Shown: positions 36,801 through 44,707, numbered from the stretch's first letter. The stretch is 64,000 nucleotides of DNA from Tolypothrix campylonemoides VB511288 (GCA_000828075.3 JXCB02000053.1:114647-178646), one strand, 5' to 3'. Notes: generated by a model from the letters alone, not told the origin. Numbers and translations are program-made.

Positions 36801-38523
36801 AGTCACAGCAACGAGGCTTCCTTTGCGGCATTTTGGTATGCACAACACGGTTTACATTAATGGTTCGCAGGAATTTTCCAGGAATAGCTTGCAGCAAGTC
36901 ATAGCTGGAATGAACCGCATGAGCAGTGGAGAAGCCCAACAGGAGTATCAGCTACTAAAATCTTCTAAATGGACAACTCAAACACTTGAAGCTTATGCAC
37001 AACTAGACATTCAACAGTTGAACTTAACGCGTCAATATTTGCAACATCTTCTGGCTCAGGAAGTTTTCTATTGCAAAATTGAAAGCATACAGGATGTTGA
37101 GTATGAAGGTTGGGTTTATGACTTTGAAGTTAGTGAACATCATAATTTTGTCGCTAACAATATTATCTGTCATAACACAATCCAATTCATCGCCTTCCTT
37201 TTACACCTAAAAGAACAGGAAACACTGGAAAAACCAACTTTGCTTGTTTGCCCAACTTCAGTGTTAGGAAACTGGGAACGTGAAGTCAAAAAATTTGCTC
37301 CAACACTGAAAGTTTTGCAATATCACGGTGACAAACGCGCCAAAGGAAAGGCGTTTTTGGAAGCAGCAAATAAGCATGATATCGTCATCACGAGTTACTC
37401 GCTGATTCAGCGTGATGTCAAGTCATTGCAAAGCGTTTCTTGGCAAGTGGTTGTGTTAGATGAAGCGCAAAATGTGAAAAATCCAGAGGCAAAGCAGTCG
37501 CAGGCAGTACGGCAAATAGAATCTACATTTCGCATTGCCCTGACAGGAACACCAGTAGAAAATAGACTCCAAGAACTTTGGTCTATTTTGGATTTTCTCA
37601 ATCCAGGGTATTTGGGAAATCGGCAATTTTTCCAGCGACGGTTTGCCATACCAATTGAAAAGTATGGTGATGCGGCTTCGTTAAATCAATTGCGTTCATT
37701 AGTTCAACCTTTTATTCTGCGCCGTCTGAAAAGTGACCGCGAAATTATTCAAGACTTGCCAGAAAAGCAAGAAATGACTGTATTTTGTGGTCTGACTGCT
37801 GATCAAGCAGCACTTTATCAAAAAGTGGTGGAAGAGTCTCTGGCTGAAATTGAAGAAGCCGAAGGTTTACAACGCCGGGGAATGATTTTAGCTTTACTCA
37901 TCAAGCTAAAACAAATCTGCAACCATCCATCGCATTATTTGAAGCAAGACACATTGGAACAACATCATTCTGGAAAACTCCAGCGGCTGCAAGAAATGTT
38001 GGAGACAGCGATCGCAGAAGGCGATCGCACTTTAATTTTCACCCAGTTTGCTGAGTGGGGTAAGTTGCTGAAACCATATTTGGAAAAACAGATAGGGCGA
38101 GAAACGTTGTTTTTATATGGAAGTACTCAGAAAAAACAACGTGAGGAAATGGTAGACCGTTTCCAACACGATCCCCAAGGACCACCAATTATGATTCTGT
38201 CGCTGAAAGCGGGTGGTGTTGGACTGAATTTAACAAGGGCAAATCACGTTTTCCACTTTGATAGATGGTGGAACCCAGCAGTTGAAAATCAGGCAACAGA
38301 TAGAGTATTTCGGATTGGTCAAACCCGCAATGTTCAAGTCCATAAATTTGTTTGCACTGGCACTTTGGAAGAAAAAATTCACGACATGATTGAAAGCAAG
38401 AAACAACTTGCTGAACAAGTTGTCGGTGCAGGTGAAAATTGGTTGACTGAACTCGATACAGACCAACTCCGTAATTTGCTCATACTTGACCGTAGTGCAG
38501 TGATAGATGATGATTCAGAATGA
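33868..38523 (+). CDS. SNF2-family DEAD/DEAH helicase interrupted by an intein
   Basis: The 1551-residue precursor is a SNF2-type ATPase of 1084 residues plus a 467-residue intein. The host part has an N-terminal SNF2-associated region (1-600), LRPYQERGVAWLAFLERWG, Walker A MGLGK-T broken by the intein, VVLDEAQNVKN (motif II), LTGTPVENRLQELWSILDFL (III), and the C-terminal lobe with SLKAGGVGLNLTRANHVF (V) and ATDRVFRIGQTRNVQVHKF (VI). It probably remodels protein-DNA or RNA-polymerase complexes (HepA/RapA-like). ATP binding requires splicing, because Lys and Thr of the P-loop lie on opposite sides of the intein. Its stop overlaps the next ORF as ATGA. Confidence 0.95.
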   Translation: MAILHGSWLTQNQGSCLFIWGETWRTLETNSSKATSHIPPHPLAMTPLELVEWLHSRNISIARSLQKQEVETLHTTSLRNRKTRKAASADEVSLPTHSQIIALPTHILENTEEQTASIFPAHSAALGLEEETLQYLQPWLIEGFCLNPEEAIKFLTSLPLNVTNGENSFLGGDLRFWVQVVRWSLDLISRSKFLPIIQRQPDNSVVAKWQALLDSAQDGTRLEKFSQLMPLACRTYQGSGQDQEATSSLYPHINLPPEPQELLLGFLHSTIDAQVRVMVGSQTLVEPRVMASLPSAVREWLHSLTAASNTVSTDSFGVERLEAALKAWTMPLQYQMGAKNQFRTCFVLRSPESGETDWTLAYLLQAADDPNFLVDATTIWNHPLEKLVYQNRTIEQPQETFLRGLGLASRLYPPIQPSLETQYPESCRLNPVQAYEFIKSVAWRFEDSGLGVVLPATLTNREGWANRLGLKVTAQTQKKKLERLGLQSLLNFKWELAIGGQTLSKAEFDKLVALNSPLVEINNEWVELRPQDIKTAQAFFASRKDQMALSLEDALRISTGDTQTIEKLPVVSFEASGALQELVTTLTNNKAVEPLPTPASFQGQLRPYQERGVAWLAFLERWGLGACLADDMGLGKCLSKDTFIYVNGGLRTAEEIWQTYAGETKFDGEGFWADPTEQLLVNSIDEKSGKIIQTPVRQLYRQQVCEKLRKVTLQDGSSVTITRRHKLLTSKGWTNELGVGDYVCVPAKMHWNGQAEDPDLVKFLAWQIAEGHERLDLGKLTVSQKDTRVLEDLLQILQRIGKRYDLKINSPSICTFPTRVSCLRVNSQAYRRFLEAKGYVWGKLSAEKSIPPFIMQADLDSVRIFLQNYFDAESAVISRMRSIEIATASPLLIQQLSTLLRRFGIWLRISSKQKCATNGTRTLRTYYIGVIEGNSARRFLQEIGYSIPEKQRKLEEICQQVSNTNVEGIPAYDIVAQTVTATRLPLRHFGMHNTVYINGSQEFSRNSLQQVIAGMNRMSSGEAQQEYQLLKSSKWTTQTLEAYAQLDIQQLNLTRQYLQHLLAQEVFYCKIESIQDVEYEGWVYDFEVSEHHNFVANNIICHNTIQFIAFLLHLKEQETLEKPTLLVCPTSVLGNWEREVKKFAPTLKVLQYHGDKRAKGKAFLEAANKHDIVITSYSLIQRDVKSLQSVSWQVVVLDEAQNVKNPEAKQSQAVRQIESTFRIALTGTPVENRLQELWSILDFLNPGYLGNRQFFQRRFAIPIEKYGDAASLNQLRSLVQPFILRRLKSDREIIQDLPEKQEMTVFCGLTADQAALYQKVVEESLAEIEEAEGLQRRGMILALLIKLKQICNHPSHYLKQDTLEQHHSGKLQRLQEMLETAIAEGDRTLIFTQFAEWGKLLKPYLEKQIGRETLFLYGSTQKKQREEMVDRFQHDPQGPPIMILSLKAGGVGLNLTRANHVFHFDRWWNPAVENQATDRVFRIGQTRNVQVHKFVCTGTLEEKIHDMIESKKQLAEQVVGAGENWLTELDTDQLRNLLILDRSAVIDDDSE
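35776..37176 (+). other. Intein with LAGLIDADG-type endonuclease, in the Walker A motif
   Basis: Residues 637-1103 of the precursor. It starts at Cys (CLSKDTFIYVNGG, block A) right after MGLGK and ends IICHN before the +1 Thr. Block B has VTITRRHKLLTSKGW (TxxH). Blocks C and E of a homing endonuclease are seen as FLAWQIAEGHERL and LQNYFDAESAVI, with Glu in the place of the first usual Asp. Block F is VYDFEVSEHHNFVANN. All splicing residues are present (Cys1, block B His, penultimate His, Asn, Thr+1). Confidence 0.95.
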
Positions 38524-38756
38524 TTAGGAACCCCACCCCCTACCCCTCCCCGCAAGCGAGGAGGGGAGAAAATACTTCTGACTTGTTGGAAGCAAGTAGG
38601 GGAGGAAATACTTCTGACTTATTGCAAGCAAGCAAGGGAGGAAATAGTTCTGACTTGTCGCAAGTAACCAGGGGAGGAAATGTCCCCCTCTCCGCCAGGG
38701 GAGAGGGGGGTAGGGGGGTGAGGTTTTATACAGTTATAGATGAGGAAACACAATGA
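38520..38756 (+). CDS. Repeat-derived ORF bridging the SNF2 and SWIM genes
   Basis: A 78-codon frame begins with ATG inside ATGA at the SNF2 stop and ends with TGA inside ATGA at the start of the SWIM gene. The protein is made of repeats: NPTPYPSPQARRGE, then four 12-residue units ([RK]G[EG]N[TS]SDLLQAS). It is probably translated for coupling only, or is an accident of an inserted repeat that kept the frame open. I would not assign a function. Confidence 0.45.
   Translation: MIRNPTPYPSPQARRGENTSDLLEASRGGNTSDLLQASKGGNSSDLSQVTRGGNVPLSARGEGGRGVRFYTVIDEETQ
38527..38726. repeat. Inverted-end repeat block with 36-bp internal units
   Basis: The left end (ACCCCACCCCCTACCCCTCC) and right end (GAGGGGGGTAGGGGGGTGAGG in two pieces) are roughly complementary. 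Inside are three to four 36-base units containing GGAGGAAATACTTCTGACTT. There are no unique spacers, so this is not a CRISPR array. Confidence 0.7.
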
Positions 38757-39589
38757 CAAGTTACACGCTTGAAGCGAGTCGAGAATGGTGGTCACAACGG
38801 TGGCTTGATTTGTTAGATTCTTATCGTTTTAAAAAACGTCTGGAACGTGGGCGAAACTATGCACGTCAGGGAAATGTCCTTAGCATCGAGTTTAAAGGGG
38901 CAAAAGTCTTGGCTAGGGTGCAAGGTTCGGATCCAGAACCATACAAAGTTTCCCTGTCGCTTGACCCCTTTAGTGAGGAACAGTGGGGTTATGTGATTGA
39001 AACTATGTCGCAAAAGTCTATTTTTGCTGCAAAGTTATTGGCAGGGGAAATGCCGCAAAATATGGAAGACGTTTTCACTAGCAATGGTCTTTCCCTATTT
39101 CCTTTTACCTTATCTGATGTTCACAGTAAATGTTCTTGTCCTGATAAGGCTAATCCCTGCAAACACGTTGCTGCAATTTACTATCAGTTAGGCGATCGCT
39201 TTAGTGAAGACCCATTTGTTTTATTTCAATTACGGGGACGCACAAAAGAGCAAATTATCAGTGATTTACGTCACTTACGTAGTAAAAGTATTGCAACTTC
39301 TGCAACTGAAACATCTCAGGTACAAGAGTCAACACCAAAAAAACAATTTTCTGTAACAATGAACTCTTTTTGGCAATATAATGAGCCACTAGAGTCTTCT
39401 TTGGTAGTCATTGTACCATCGACAAACGAAACAGTTTTAGATGTGTTGGGACCAATTCCCTTAGCAAAAGAAGAGGAAAATTTAACTTCTTTAACTGCTG
39501 CTGATGTGGTGATGAAGTATTTAGATACAGTGTACAAAGATGTTAGCCAGAAAGCTGTTTTAGCAGCAATGAATGTCGGAGGTGGTTAA
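38753..39589 (+). CDS. SWIM zinc-finger domain protein
   Basis: The 278-residue product has an N-terminal region rich in Arg and Trp (SREWWSQRWLDLLDSYRFKK), a central domain with RGRNYARQGNVLSIEF-like sequence, and a SWIM motif KCSCPDKANPCKHVAAIYY (CxCx(n)CxH). SWIM proteins often pair with SNF2 helicases in bacteria, so it probably works with the upstream gene. The start codon overlaps the stop of the bridging ORF. Confidence 0.9.
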   Translation: MTSYTLEASREWWSQRWLDLLDSYRFKKRLERGRNYARQGNVLSIEFKGAKVLARVQGSDPEPYKVSLSLDPFSEEQWGYVIETMSQKSIFAAKLLAGEMPQNMEDVFTSNGLSLFPFTLSDVHSKCSCPDKANPCKHVAAIYYQLGDRFSEDPFVLFQLRGRTKEQIISDLRHLRSKSIATSATETSQVQESTPKKQFSVTMNSFWQYNEPLESSLVVIVPSTNETVLDVLGPIPLAKEEENLTSLTAADVVMKYLDTVYKDVSQKAVLAAMNVGGG

Positions 39590-39778
39590 GAGAAGGAGGA
39601 TGAGAGAAATTGAAGAATAAAAGTTATTTACTTTCTTCTCTCTTTCACCTTGCCTATCTCCTAGGTTCGCGCGTGCGTAACAAAGTAGAACTTCGGCTTG
39701 TATACTTTTTGTATTCTTGATGATTTCTATGACTAAGGATGGAATGGTATAAAAGCAAAGTAATCCAGTCAAACACAC

Positions 39779-40078
39779 ATGGAACTCCAAACCAAAATTA
39801 TTGCAGTAGAACTTGCTGATGGTACAAGTGTTAGAGTTGAAGCTACACAGATAGGCGATCGCAAAATCAATTTTCAAACTCGACCTTTTGAGGAAGTCAC
39901 CACCGCGATTGAATCGCTGACTAAGGAAATTGCGGAAGCATTACACAAAGTTAAGCCAGATAGAGCTAGTGTAAAGTTTGGTGTAGATATTGGCATTGAA
40001 TCTGGTAAACTGACAGCTTTACTGGTAAAGGGTTCTAATACGGCAAATATAGAAATTACTTTAGAATGGGGTCAATAG
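39779..40078 (+). CDS. Trypco1/CU044_2847-like domain protein
   Basis: The 99-residue product (IIAVELADGTSVRVEATQIG, then FEEVTTAIESLTKEIAEAL, then KFGVDIGIESGKLTALLV) looks like the trypsin-co-occurring domain 1 family (CU044_2847-type). This family is found in predicted NTPase-linked conflict systems with proteases and NACHT proteins. It is followed by a short protein and a truncated NACHT gene, consistent with a remnant of such a system. Confidence 0.7.
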   Translation: MELQTKIIAVELADGTSVRVEATQIGDRKINFQTRPFEEVTTAIESLTKEIAEALHKVKPDRASVKFGVDIGIESGKLTALLVKGSNTANIEITLEWGQ

Positions 40079-40107
40079 TTGCCAATTGCAACACCATAAA
40101 ACAGTAA

Positions 40108-40338
40108 GTGCAACAACGTCCAGAATTAGCCGAACAGCAACCACAAAATTATGGTGAAGCAGTTTTGGTGGAAAAGATAGAGTCAGCGGCAAAGGCAGAT
40201 ACGGATATTGCGACAGCAGTTCAAGCTTTGGCAGATGCGGTGAAAGCACAAACACCAATCACCACAATTGAGAATTGGAAAGGGATAAACATTAAGGGTG
40301 GCAATCCTACAATCAACAACCCGAATTTTAATTTCTGA
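40108..40338 (+). CDS. Short protein ending in a Gly/Asn-rich motif
   Basis: A 76-residue frame from a GTG directly after an in-frame TAA, so the true start is uncertain. Residues 15-48 are helical (YGEAVLVEKIESAAKADTD). The last 18 residues (GINIKGGNPTINNPNFNF) recur near the start of the following NACHT protein. A motif at the C-terminus of one protein and at the N-terminus of a neighbouring NLR-type protein is the layout of bacterial amyloid-signalling pairs. That role is inference. Confidence 0.55.
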   Translation: MQQRPELAEQQPQNYGEAVLVEKIESAAKADTDIATAVQALADAVKAQTPITTIENWKGINIKGGNPTINNPNFNF

Positions 40339-40343
40339 AGTTA

Positions 40344-40733
40344 ATGAATCCAATGAATAATGAAGATTGGGATGGGATAAACATCAAGGGTGGTAGTCCT
40401 GTAATCAACAATCCCACCTTCAATCAGGGATCACCTAGACAAAACCTTAACCGCAAAGAATATCAAAACCGCCGTGCTTTACTGGCGCAAGTGAAGAACG
40501 AAGTGGAAGGGCGGCGATCGCAGTCACTGCATAATATTGATCCGATTAAGTTACAGAAGGAGGAACAACCCTACCAGGTAAAACGCCCTTGGGATGCAGA
40601 GGTGAAAATCGGTACTCAGCCAAGTACACCCTTGCCTTCAGAAACAGATATTAAGGATGTTTTTAACCAGCCAGAAATCGCAGGCAGGTTATTAATCCTA
40701 GGCGCACCAGGATCAGGTAAAACTCATCAGTAG
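40344..40733 (+). pseudogene. Truncated NACHT NTPase
   Basis: The 129-residue frame has the Gly/Asn motif at residues 11-27 (GINIKGGSPVINNPTFN), then NRRALLAQVKNEVEGR and VFNQPEIAGRLLILGAPGSGKT, the normal lead-in and Walker A of cyanobacterial NACHT NTPases. It stops two residues after the Walker A (KTHQ-stop). The remaining several hundred residues are absent downstream, so the gene is cut short by deletion or rearrangement. Confidence 0.85.
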
Positions 40734-40934
40734 TGCAAGTACCCTTTTAAAAACGGCTCAATTAATAGATAGACTCAAATTAATCGACACGATCATGTGT
40801 AACGCTACAAAGAAAGACGAGGTTTACGACGGGTGTTGGTTTCAACATAACAACAACTGCGTAGACGCACAGCGGCTTGCCGCAGGCATCGCTTAAGCTG
40901 AAAATAGTTACCTAGATTTCATACAGAAAACAAA
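40734..40934. other. Scar region after the truncated NACHT gene
   Basis: No open frame is seen. A repeat of the GCGTAGACGC...GGCTTGCCGCAGGCATCGC type occupies about 40859-40893. It is the likely site of the deletion that removed the rest of the NACHT gene. Confidence 0.5.
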
Positions 40935-41180
40935 ATGAGCGTCGTCATCTCAGATGAAATTTTACACGCAGCCCGGATGTCGGAAGCTGAGTTAAAGCAG
41001 GAAATTGCAGTTATGCTCTTTGAAAAAGAAAAGCTAACTTTAGGACAAGCTAGTCGTCTTGCAGGAATGAATCAACTCCAGTTTCAACACTTGTTAGCTA
41101 GTCGCCAAATTCCTGTTCATTACAATGTCGAAGACTTTGAAGCTGACATCAAAACACTGCGAGAAATGGGTAGATTGTGA
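40935..41180 (+). CDS. UPF0175 family antitoxin
   Basis: The 81-residue product matches UPF0175: MSEAELKQEIAVMLFEKEKL then GQASRLAGMNQLQFQHLLA (helix-turn-helix-like) and IPVHYNVEDFEADI. Members are antitoxins of DUF3368 PIN toxins. The stop overlaps the start of the toxin gene. Confidence 0.88.
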   Translation: MSVVISDEILHAARMSEAELKQEIAVMLFEKEKLTLGQASRLAGMNQLQFQHLLASRQIPVHYNVEDFEADIKTLREMGRL

Positions 41181-41671
41181 TTGTAGTCAGTAACACTTCT
41201 CCCATCAACAATCTAGCTGCTATCAACCAGCTCAACCTGTTGCGAGAACTCTACGGCGGCATTATCATTCCTGAAGCTGTAAAGCTTGAACTAACTGGTG
41301 TGGATATTCCCGTAGCAGGCGCTACCGAAGTGCAAACACAAAACTGGATTCAGACGCTATCAGTAGTAAATCAGGAATTTGTGACTACACTGGGTTTAGA
41401 AATAGATGAGGGAGAAGCCGAAGCAATTGCATTAGCCATTGAGTTAAATGCTCAACTACTACTTATTGACGAGCATTTAGGCAGAACAGTAGCATCTCGA
41501 TTAGGACTCAAATTTACAGGAGTGTTGGGAGTTCTTTTGGAAGCTAAGACTAACGGGTTGATTACTGCTGTCAAACCTTTGCTGGATAATTTAATCGTGC
41601 AAGCTGGTTTCTGGGTAACTGAAGCGCTGTATAACCGTGTTTTGCAAATGGCTGACGAGGCGAGTCGTTAA
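41177..41671 (+). CDS. DUF3368 PIN-like toxin
   Basis: The 164-residue product starts at GTG 41177 (MIVVSNTSPINNLAAI). The SNTSP start, GEAEAIALAIELNAQLLLID and RLGLKFTGVLGVLLEAKTNG fit the DUF3368 PIN-fold nuclease family. The Asp and Glu residues that bind metal are present. It overlaps the antitoxin gene by four bases (GTGA). Confidence 0.88.
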   Translation: MIVVSNTSPINNLAAINQLNLLRELYGGIIIPEAVKLELTGVDIPVAGATEVQTQNWIQTLSVVNQEFVTTLGLEIDEGEAEAIALAIELNAQLLLIDEHLGRTVASRLGLKFTGVLGVLLEAKTNGLITAVKPLLDNLIVQAGFWVTEALYNRVLQMADEASR

Positions 41672-42298
41672 CTAAACCTTTTCCCTCGCCCACTTTCGCA
41701 CCGCCCGCCGAATTGCTAGCCTTCCACCGGCACGATTTTGCTCAATAAGTTTTGGCAATTCCCGAATTGCTAAATTAGGAAACACCAAACTTCTTTGTGC
41801 TTCAATATATTCACCATCTTGTAAGTGGTAAATCTTGAGTTCACCTGAGTCATAACACCATAGTTCTGGTACTTCCAAACGGGCATAAATGGGAAAGCGA
41901 TTTAAAGACTTACTTGTAACATCAATTTCTAGTGCTAAATCAGGTGGCGGGTCTTGCGTCAAGTCTAAATCCAGCCTACCCCGAATTGCATCTACATTCT
42001 GGAAATAAAAGCAGTTATCTGGTTCAACCCCCGCCATTCGGCTTTCTCTTCTCCAAGTGGTAGAACCTAGGCTTTCATAGTTTAGGTCTAATTCCTCAGC
42101 AATGTCTTTAACTGAGTCGCTAATTGTCTCTTTGTAATATTCGTGTTCAGGTAAAGGAGTCATAATTTCAAATATGCCATTATCATAAGCTACCCGTGCT
42201 GCCCGATGCTCTCCCAAGTCTTTTAGGAGATTTTCAAACTGTTGCCAACTGATGTTGTAAAGTAGCACGCGATCAGCACGATTGGTGGCGATAGTCAT
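41672..42298 (-). CDS. Uma2-family endonuclease (DUF820)
   Basis: The product from the ATG at 42298 has 208 residues; an upstream ATG at 42358 lacks support. Motifs: YNISWQQFENLLKDLGEHRA at the start, PDNCFYF, and LALEIDVTSKSLNRFPIYA with VPELWCYDSGELKIY, typical of the PD-(D/E)xK fold of Uma2. These are very numerous in cyanobacteria and their role is not settled. The adjacent TA pair converges on it with no gap. Confidence 0.88.
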   Translation of the reverse strand: MTIATNRADRVLLYNISWQQFENLLKDLGEHRAARVAYDNGIFEIMTPLPEHEYYKETISDSVKDIAEELDLNYESLGSTTWRRESRMAGVEPDNCFYFQNVDAIRGRLDLDLTQDPPPDLALEIDVTSKSLNRFPIYARLEVPELWCYDSGELKIYHLQDGEYIEAQRSLVFPNLAIRELPKLIEQNRAGGRLAIRRAVRKWAREKV

Positions 42299-42367
42299 TA
42301 ATATGACCTCCTGTGATCTATAAAAAATTGGAATTGGTGCGCTACACTGCGTTAACACAGCCTACAT

Positions 42368-43255
42368 TTAAATGTTACTAGAAAAATCTTTGCCTAAGCT
42401 TTGTAATTCTTCTCGTAAAGATAGAGGATGATAACCTAAAGAAAAAGCTTTCGAACTATCTAAAGAAACATCAGATGGTCTCGGTGCTGCCATTTTTACA
42501 TCTTTTTGTTGGCAGGCTTTTAATCCGTCGCAGGGAAGTTGAAAAATATCAACTAATAAACGACCAAAATCATAGCGTGAAATTCTTTCTTTACCTCCTA
42601 GATGAATACGCCCGTTCACTTTTTCCAATGCTAATAACAATCCTTTTGCTGCAGTTTTGCCACTGACAGGCGTGCGGAATTCATCTATGAATAAATTTAA
42701 CTCTTTCCCCTGTTTAAGAATTTCAATAAATGGTTGTATAAAGCTTGTTGCTGTGGGTGTTTCATTACCAAACATTAACGGCATACGGCAGATAGCAGTC
42801 ATGGGATAACGCTTTAGCATACCTTCCTCAGCCATGACTTTTTGCTCACCATAAATATTAACAGGACATACAGGATCTGTCTCACGATAGGGAGCATTTA
42901 AACCATCAAAAACTAAGTCGGTTGATGTAAAGGCGCAAGAAATAGAAGAATCTGCACAAAGCCCGGCGATATTGCAGGATGCTGTCACATTGATTGCGTG
43001 TGATTCATCTGGATGAGTTTGACAAAAATTTGGTTGGGATATTGCGGCGGTATGAATCACCGCTGCTGGTTGAACAGCATCAAATATTTGTTTCAGTTCT
43101 GGAAAATCTGTCAAATCAACTTTCAGCATTTTTATGCCTGGAATTTCTAAAGAATGGGAAAAGTAGGTTCCATAAACTTCCCATTCTTGTTTTGCTATCT
43201 GGCAAAGGTGCCATCCTAAAAAACCACTTGCGCCAGTAATTAACAGTTTTTTCAT
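42368..43255 (-). CDS. RmlD-like NAD-dependent sugar-nucleotide reductase
   Basis: The 295-residue product is an extended SDR: LLITGASGFLGWHLCQIA (Rossmann loop), AAVIHTAAISQPNFC, and PYRETDPVCPVNIYGEQKVMAE with the catalytic Tyr and Lys (YxxxK). The pattern is that of dTDP-4-dehydrorhamnose reductases. No other dTDP-rhamnose gene is adjacent, so the substrate is not certain. Confidence 0.82.
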   Translation of the reverse strand: MKKLLITGASGFLGWHLCQIAKQEWEVYGTYFSHSLEIPGIKMLKVDLTDFPELKQIFDAVQPAAVIHTAAISQPNFCQTHPDESHAINVTASCNIAGLCADSSISCAFTSTDLVFDGLNAPYRETDPVCPVNIYGEQKVMAEEGMLKRYPMTAICRMPLMFGNETPTATSFIQPFIEILKQGKELNLFIDEFRTPVSGKTAAKGLLLALEKVNGRIHLGGKERISRYDFGRLLVDIFQLPCDGLKACQQKDVKMAAPRPSDVSLDSSKAFSLGYHPLSLREELQSLGKDFSSNI

Positions 43256-43320
43256 ATTGAAAATTTATACTTTAACTAAAGGTAACACTAACAATTCTAA
43301 AAAATAAATTTTAAAGAATT

Positions 43321-43351
43321 AGGGTGCGTTAGTTTTGCCATAACGCACCCT
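43321..43351. repeat. Hairpin repeat GGGTGCGTTA
   Basis: An 11-bp perfect stem (AGGGTGCGTTA / TAACGCACCCT, 9-base loop) lies between two minus-strand genes, after the TPR gene and before the RmlD gene. It is a widespread dispersed palindrome and may attenuate transcription. Confidence 0.7.
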
Positions 43352-43374
43352 ATTGTAGTTTCAAAGTTTACAAA

Positions 43375-44121
43375 CTATTGTATCAATTCCTGAAATTTCT
43401 TATGAGTACGAATTTTGGCAAAATCTGAGTCTGTTTTTGCTAACTTGTCGTACTTACCAGGAAAAAGCTGAATTGCCTTTTGTAGGTTTTCAACTGCTAA
43501 TTTCGTATTATTCTGTAATGCATAGGTACAAGCTTTGTTGTAGTAAGCTTCATGCTTGTTTGGTTGAATGGCGATCGCCTTATTGTACGATGCTAAAGCT
43601 TCCTGATAGCGTTGCAACTTTGTCAAGGCTATGCCTCTATTTATCCAAGCTTCAAGCTTGTCTGGTTTAATGGCAATTGCTTTGTCGTAGGATATTATGG
43701 CTTCTTTATAACGTTGCAATTTTGTTAAAACATTACCTTTGTTAAACCACGCTTCATGTTTGTCTGTTTTAATAGCAATTGCTTCGTCGTACGATTGTAC
43801 AGCTTCCTGATATCGTTGCAAAGCGGTTAATGCATTACCTCTGTTAATCCATGCTTCAGCACTCTGAGATTTAATCGATATCGCTTTGTCGTATGCTGCT
43901 ATTGCTTCTTCGTAGCTATGCAAGTCGAACAAACTATTCCCTTTAGTGAAATAGTTTTCTGCCTTTTGAGCATCATTTGCTTCTGTAATCAACTGGGCAA
44001 CATTAGTTTCTTTAATCACTTGCTTGCTATTTTGTCCAGCTGATTTTGCCCACTCACCACAGCCAGATAGAAATACAGTCGTTAAAAAGCTATAAGCAAC
44101 AAAGCAACGCCAATTGACCAT
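43375..44121 (-). CDS. TPR-repeat lipoprotein
   Basis: The 248-residue product has a lipoprotein signal (YSFLTTVFLSGCGEW, lipobox LSGC) and five consecutive 34-residue TPR units from about residue 55 to 225 (for example WINRGNALTALQRYQEAVQS). The units are close in sequence, pointing to recent duplication. It is probably a periplasmic scaffold on the inner or outer membrane; the partner is unknown. Confidence 0.9.
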   Translation of the reverse strand: MVNWRCFVAYSFLTTVFLSGCGEWAKSAGQNSKQVIKETNVAQLITEANDAQKAENYFTKGNSLFDLHSYEEAIAAYDKAISIKSQSAEAWINRGNALTALQRYQEAVQSYDEAIAIKTDKHEAWFNKGNVLTKLQRYKEAIISYDKAIAIKPDKLEAWINRGIALTKLQRYQEALASYNKAIAIQPNKHEAYYNKACTYALQNNTKLAVENLQKAIQLFPGKYDKLAKTDSDFAKIRTHKKFQELIQ

Positions 44122-44514
44122 GCTTAATTATAGAACTCTTAGTATCATCCTAATCTTTTTCTTCTTGAAAAGAAGTATAAAGACATACTGACATTTTAGC
44201 AAAAGTATGGATAAAAAAATGTATCATAACCTTCGCTGAAGCTAAAATATTTGACAAAAAATTCCTCTCATCAACTATACCATAGTATACGTAGATGAAA
44301 AGGTAAAATTTGCTGTTTCCTTTATCTTAAGAATCTCATGTCTAAAATAACAAAATTCATTTCTGTTGTAAGATAGATGCAATTGATTTATTTTTAGAAG
44401 TTATACAAATTGTTTTTGCAGGCAGCCCAGAGTTACTCTTGACTTTTGAAGACCAGTTGGCAGCTGAGGATCTCAAAGCTGGATCAGATGCTAGTAAATA
44501 ACATACAGTGTGAA
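44122..44514. other. AT-rich intergenic region
   Basis: No gene or strong motif is seen. It should contain the divergent promoters of the TPR lipoprotein and the DUF2281 antitoxin gene. Confidence 0.5.
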
Positions 44515-44703
44515 ATGAGTATTGAACAGATAATTGTAGAAAAGCTGAGAACTTTGCCCCTCGAAAAGCAACAGGAGGCGCTTGATTTTGTGGAGTTTTT
44601 GCAAACGAAAACTCTGAAAAAAGAGTTTTCTAATCAAGAACAACAGCCACGGGTGTCTGCTTTAACCCTTGCTCAGAAGTGGGCTGGGTGTTCGGGCGGA
44701 TAG
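44515..44703 (+). CDS. DUF2281-like antitoxin
   Basis: The 62-residue product from the ATG at 44515 (MSIEQIIVEKLRTLPLEKQQ, then ALDFVEFLQTKT) fits the DUF2281 small antitoxin family. Two earlier in-frame starts exist (44446, 44488) but add sequence not seen in the family. Normally a PIN toxin follows; only the tail of one is present. Confidence 0.75.
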   Translation: MSIEQIIVEKLRTLPLEKQQEALDFVEFLQTKTLKKEFSNQEQQPRVSALTLAQKWAGCSGG

Positions 44704-44707
44704 TATT

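Noticed and set aside
38560-38690. 36-bp units as a CRISPR array
   Set aside because: The units are contiguous with no unique spacers, and they belong to a dispersed repeat.
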